In this document: piece after piece, positions 63,946 through 64,000 of the stretch
Layout: each line of letters begins with the position of its first letter
How positions within the stretch are numbered: the first letter of the stretch is position 1
Assembly (NCBI GenBank): GCA_922989275.2
Contig: OV277858.1
Coordinates: 105,324,794-105,388,793, forward strand
DNA from: Gari tellinella
Taxonomy: Eukaryota > Mollusca > Bivalvia > Cardiida > Psammobiidae
Length of the DNA: 64,000 bases
Direction: 5' to 3'
Position numbers and translations under genes: made by a program
The notes under the pieces: model-generated
Database searches by the model: none
What the model was told of the DNA's origin: nothing
What the model saw: only the letters and a program-made list of their open reading frames with translations

Positions 63946-64000
63946 GTAAGTTTCCGTTTAGTTTGATCGTTACATGTAAACCAAAGTGTGTCTTAACGCA

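Overview
This is eukaryotic, AT-rich, non-coding-dominated DNA, most likely from a bivalve mollusc. That placement is inferred from the abundance of ACATGTA words, the AGCTCACCTG-bordered ~1 kb repeats, the GGGGCCCGTTT- and GCCCCCGCGAC-type repeats, and the general gene and intron texture; no species marker is visible.

One host gene runs along the whole + strand. It is a voltage-gated calcium channel alpha-2/delta subunit (CACNA2D, closest in motifs to the alpha2delta-3/-4 type). I placed 22 internal exons between 6567 and 63945 by splice sites, phase continuity and protein similarity. They join without a phase break into 2123 nt (about 707 codons). They cover the N-terminal region, the VWA_N segment, the VWA domain with its DVSGS metal-binding motif, the Cache-like segments and part of the C-terminal alpha-2 region. 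The signal-peptide exon lies upstream of, or is unrecognised in, the first 6.5 kb; the 3' exons (delta peptide, GPI or TM end) lie beyond 64000. Intron 3 (10905-31686) is about 20.8 kb.

The introns are packed with short non-autonomous elements that have terminal inverted repeats (TIRs) and TA target duplications. The dominant family, here called A (TIR CAGTGGAGAA, ~250 bp), has about 70 full or partial copies. 'Forward' (+) means the half reading AATAAACGCGTTTACG comes first. Other families are: B (ACCCTTTCACT), D (ACCCTTTCCCT), E (CAGTAAAACCTCGC), F (CAGTGCTCCCTC, ~340 bp), G (CAGTACTGAACC, ~325 bp), Q (ACTCATTGAGC or ACTCTTTGAAC), S, T, W, Z and several foldback palindromes. Many are nested in one another. 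Families A, B, F, Q and S, and one GGGGCCCG-type element, share one central hairpin design (CAAACAG...GATCAGACGCCG / CGGCGTCTGATC...CTGTTTG); families D, E and T share a second (TTAAAGCAGG...CCTGCTTTAA). Several chimeric copies switch family at the hairpin. This suggests modular exchange of a hairpin cassette between TIR families and is the most interesting signal in the window.

Larger elements: 13178-18814 is a 5.6 kb element with ~700 bp terminal inverted arms and subterminal tandem units. It carries a decayed minus-strand gene of a multicopy invertebrate family with an EADxRMIxHA...RDTDV signature and a Cys-rich C-terminus. 33150-34925 is a 5'-truncated LINE (reverse transcriptase) inserted into an A copy. 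~1 kb AGCTCACCTG elements lie at 24788, 42132 and 48428.

Region by region: 1-6566, families A, B, E, F, Q and unique AT-rich DNA; 6567-10904, exons 1-3; 10905-31686, the giant intron 3; 31687-40148, exons 4-9 (VWA region, with the LINE inside intron 5); 43527-51279, exons 10-14 (Cache region); 55250-63945, exons 15-22. No tRNA, rRNA, CRISPR, operon or bacterial gene was seen. Introns over 300 bases not covered by a listed element are AT-rich DNA in which I recognise nothing.
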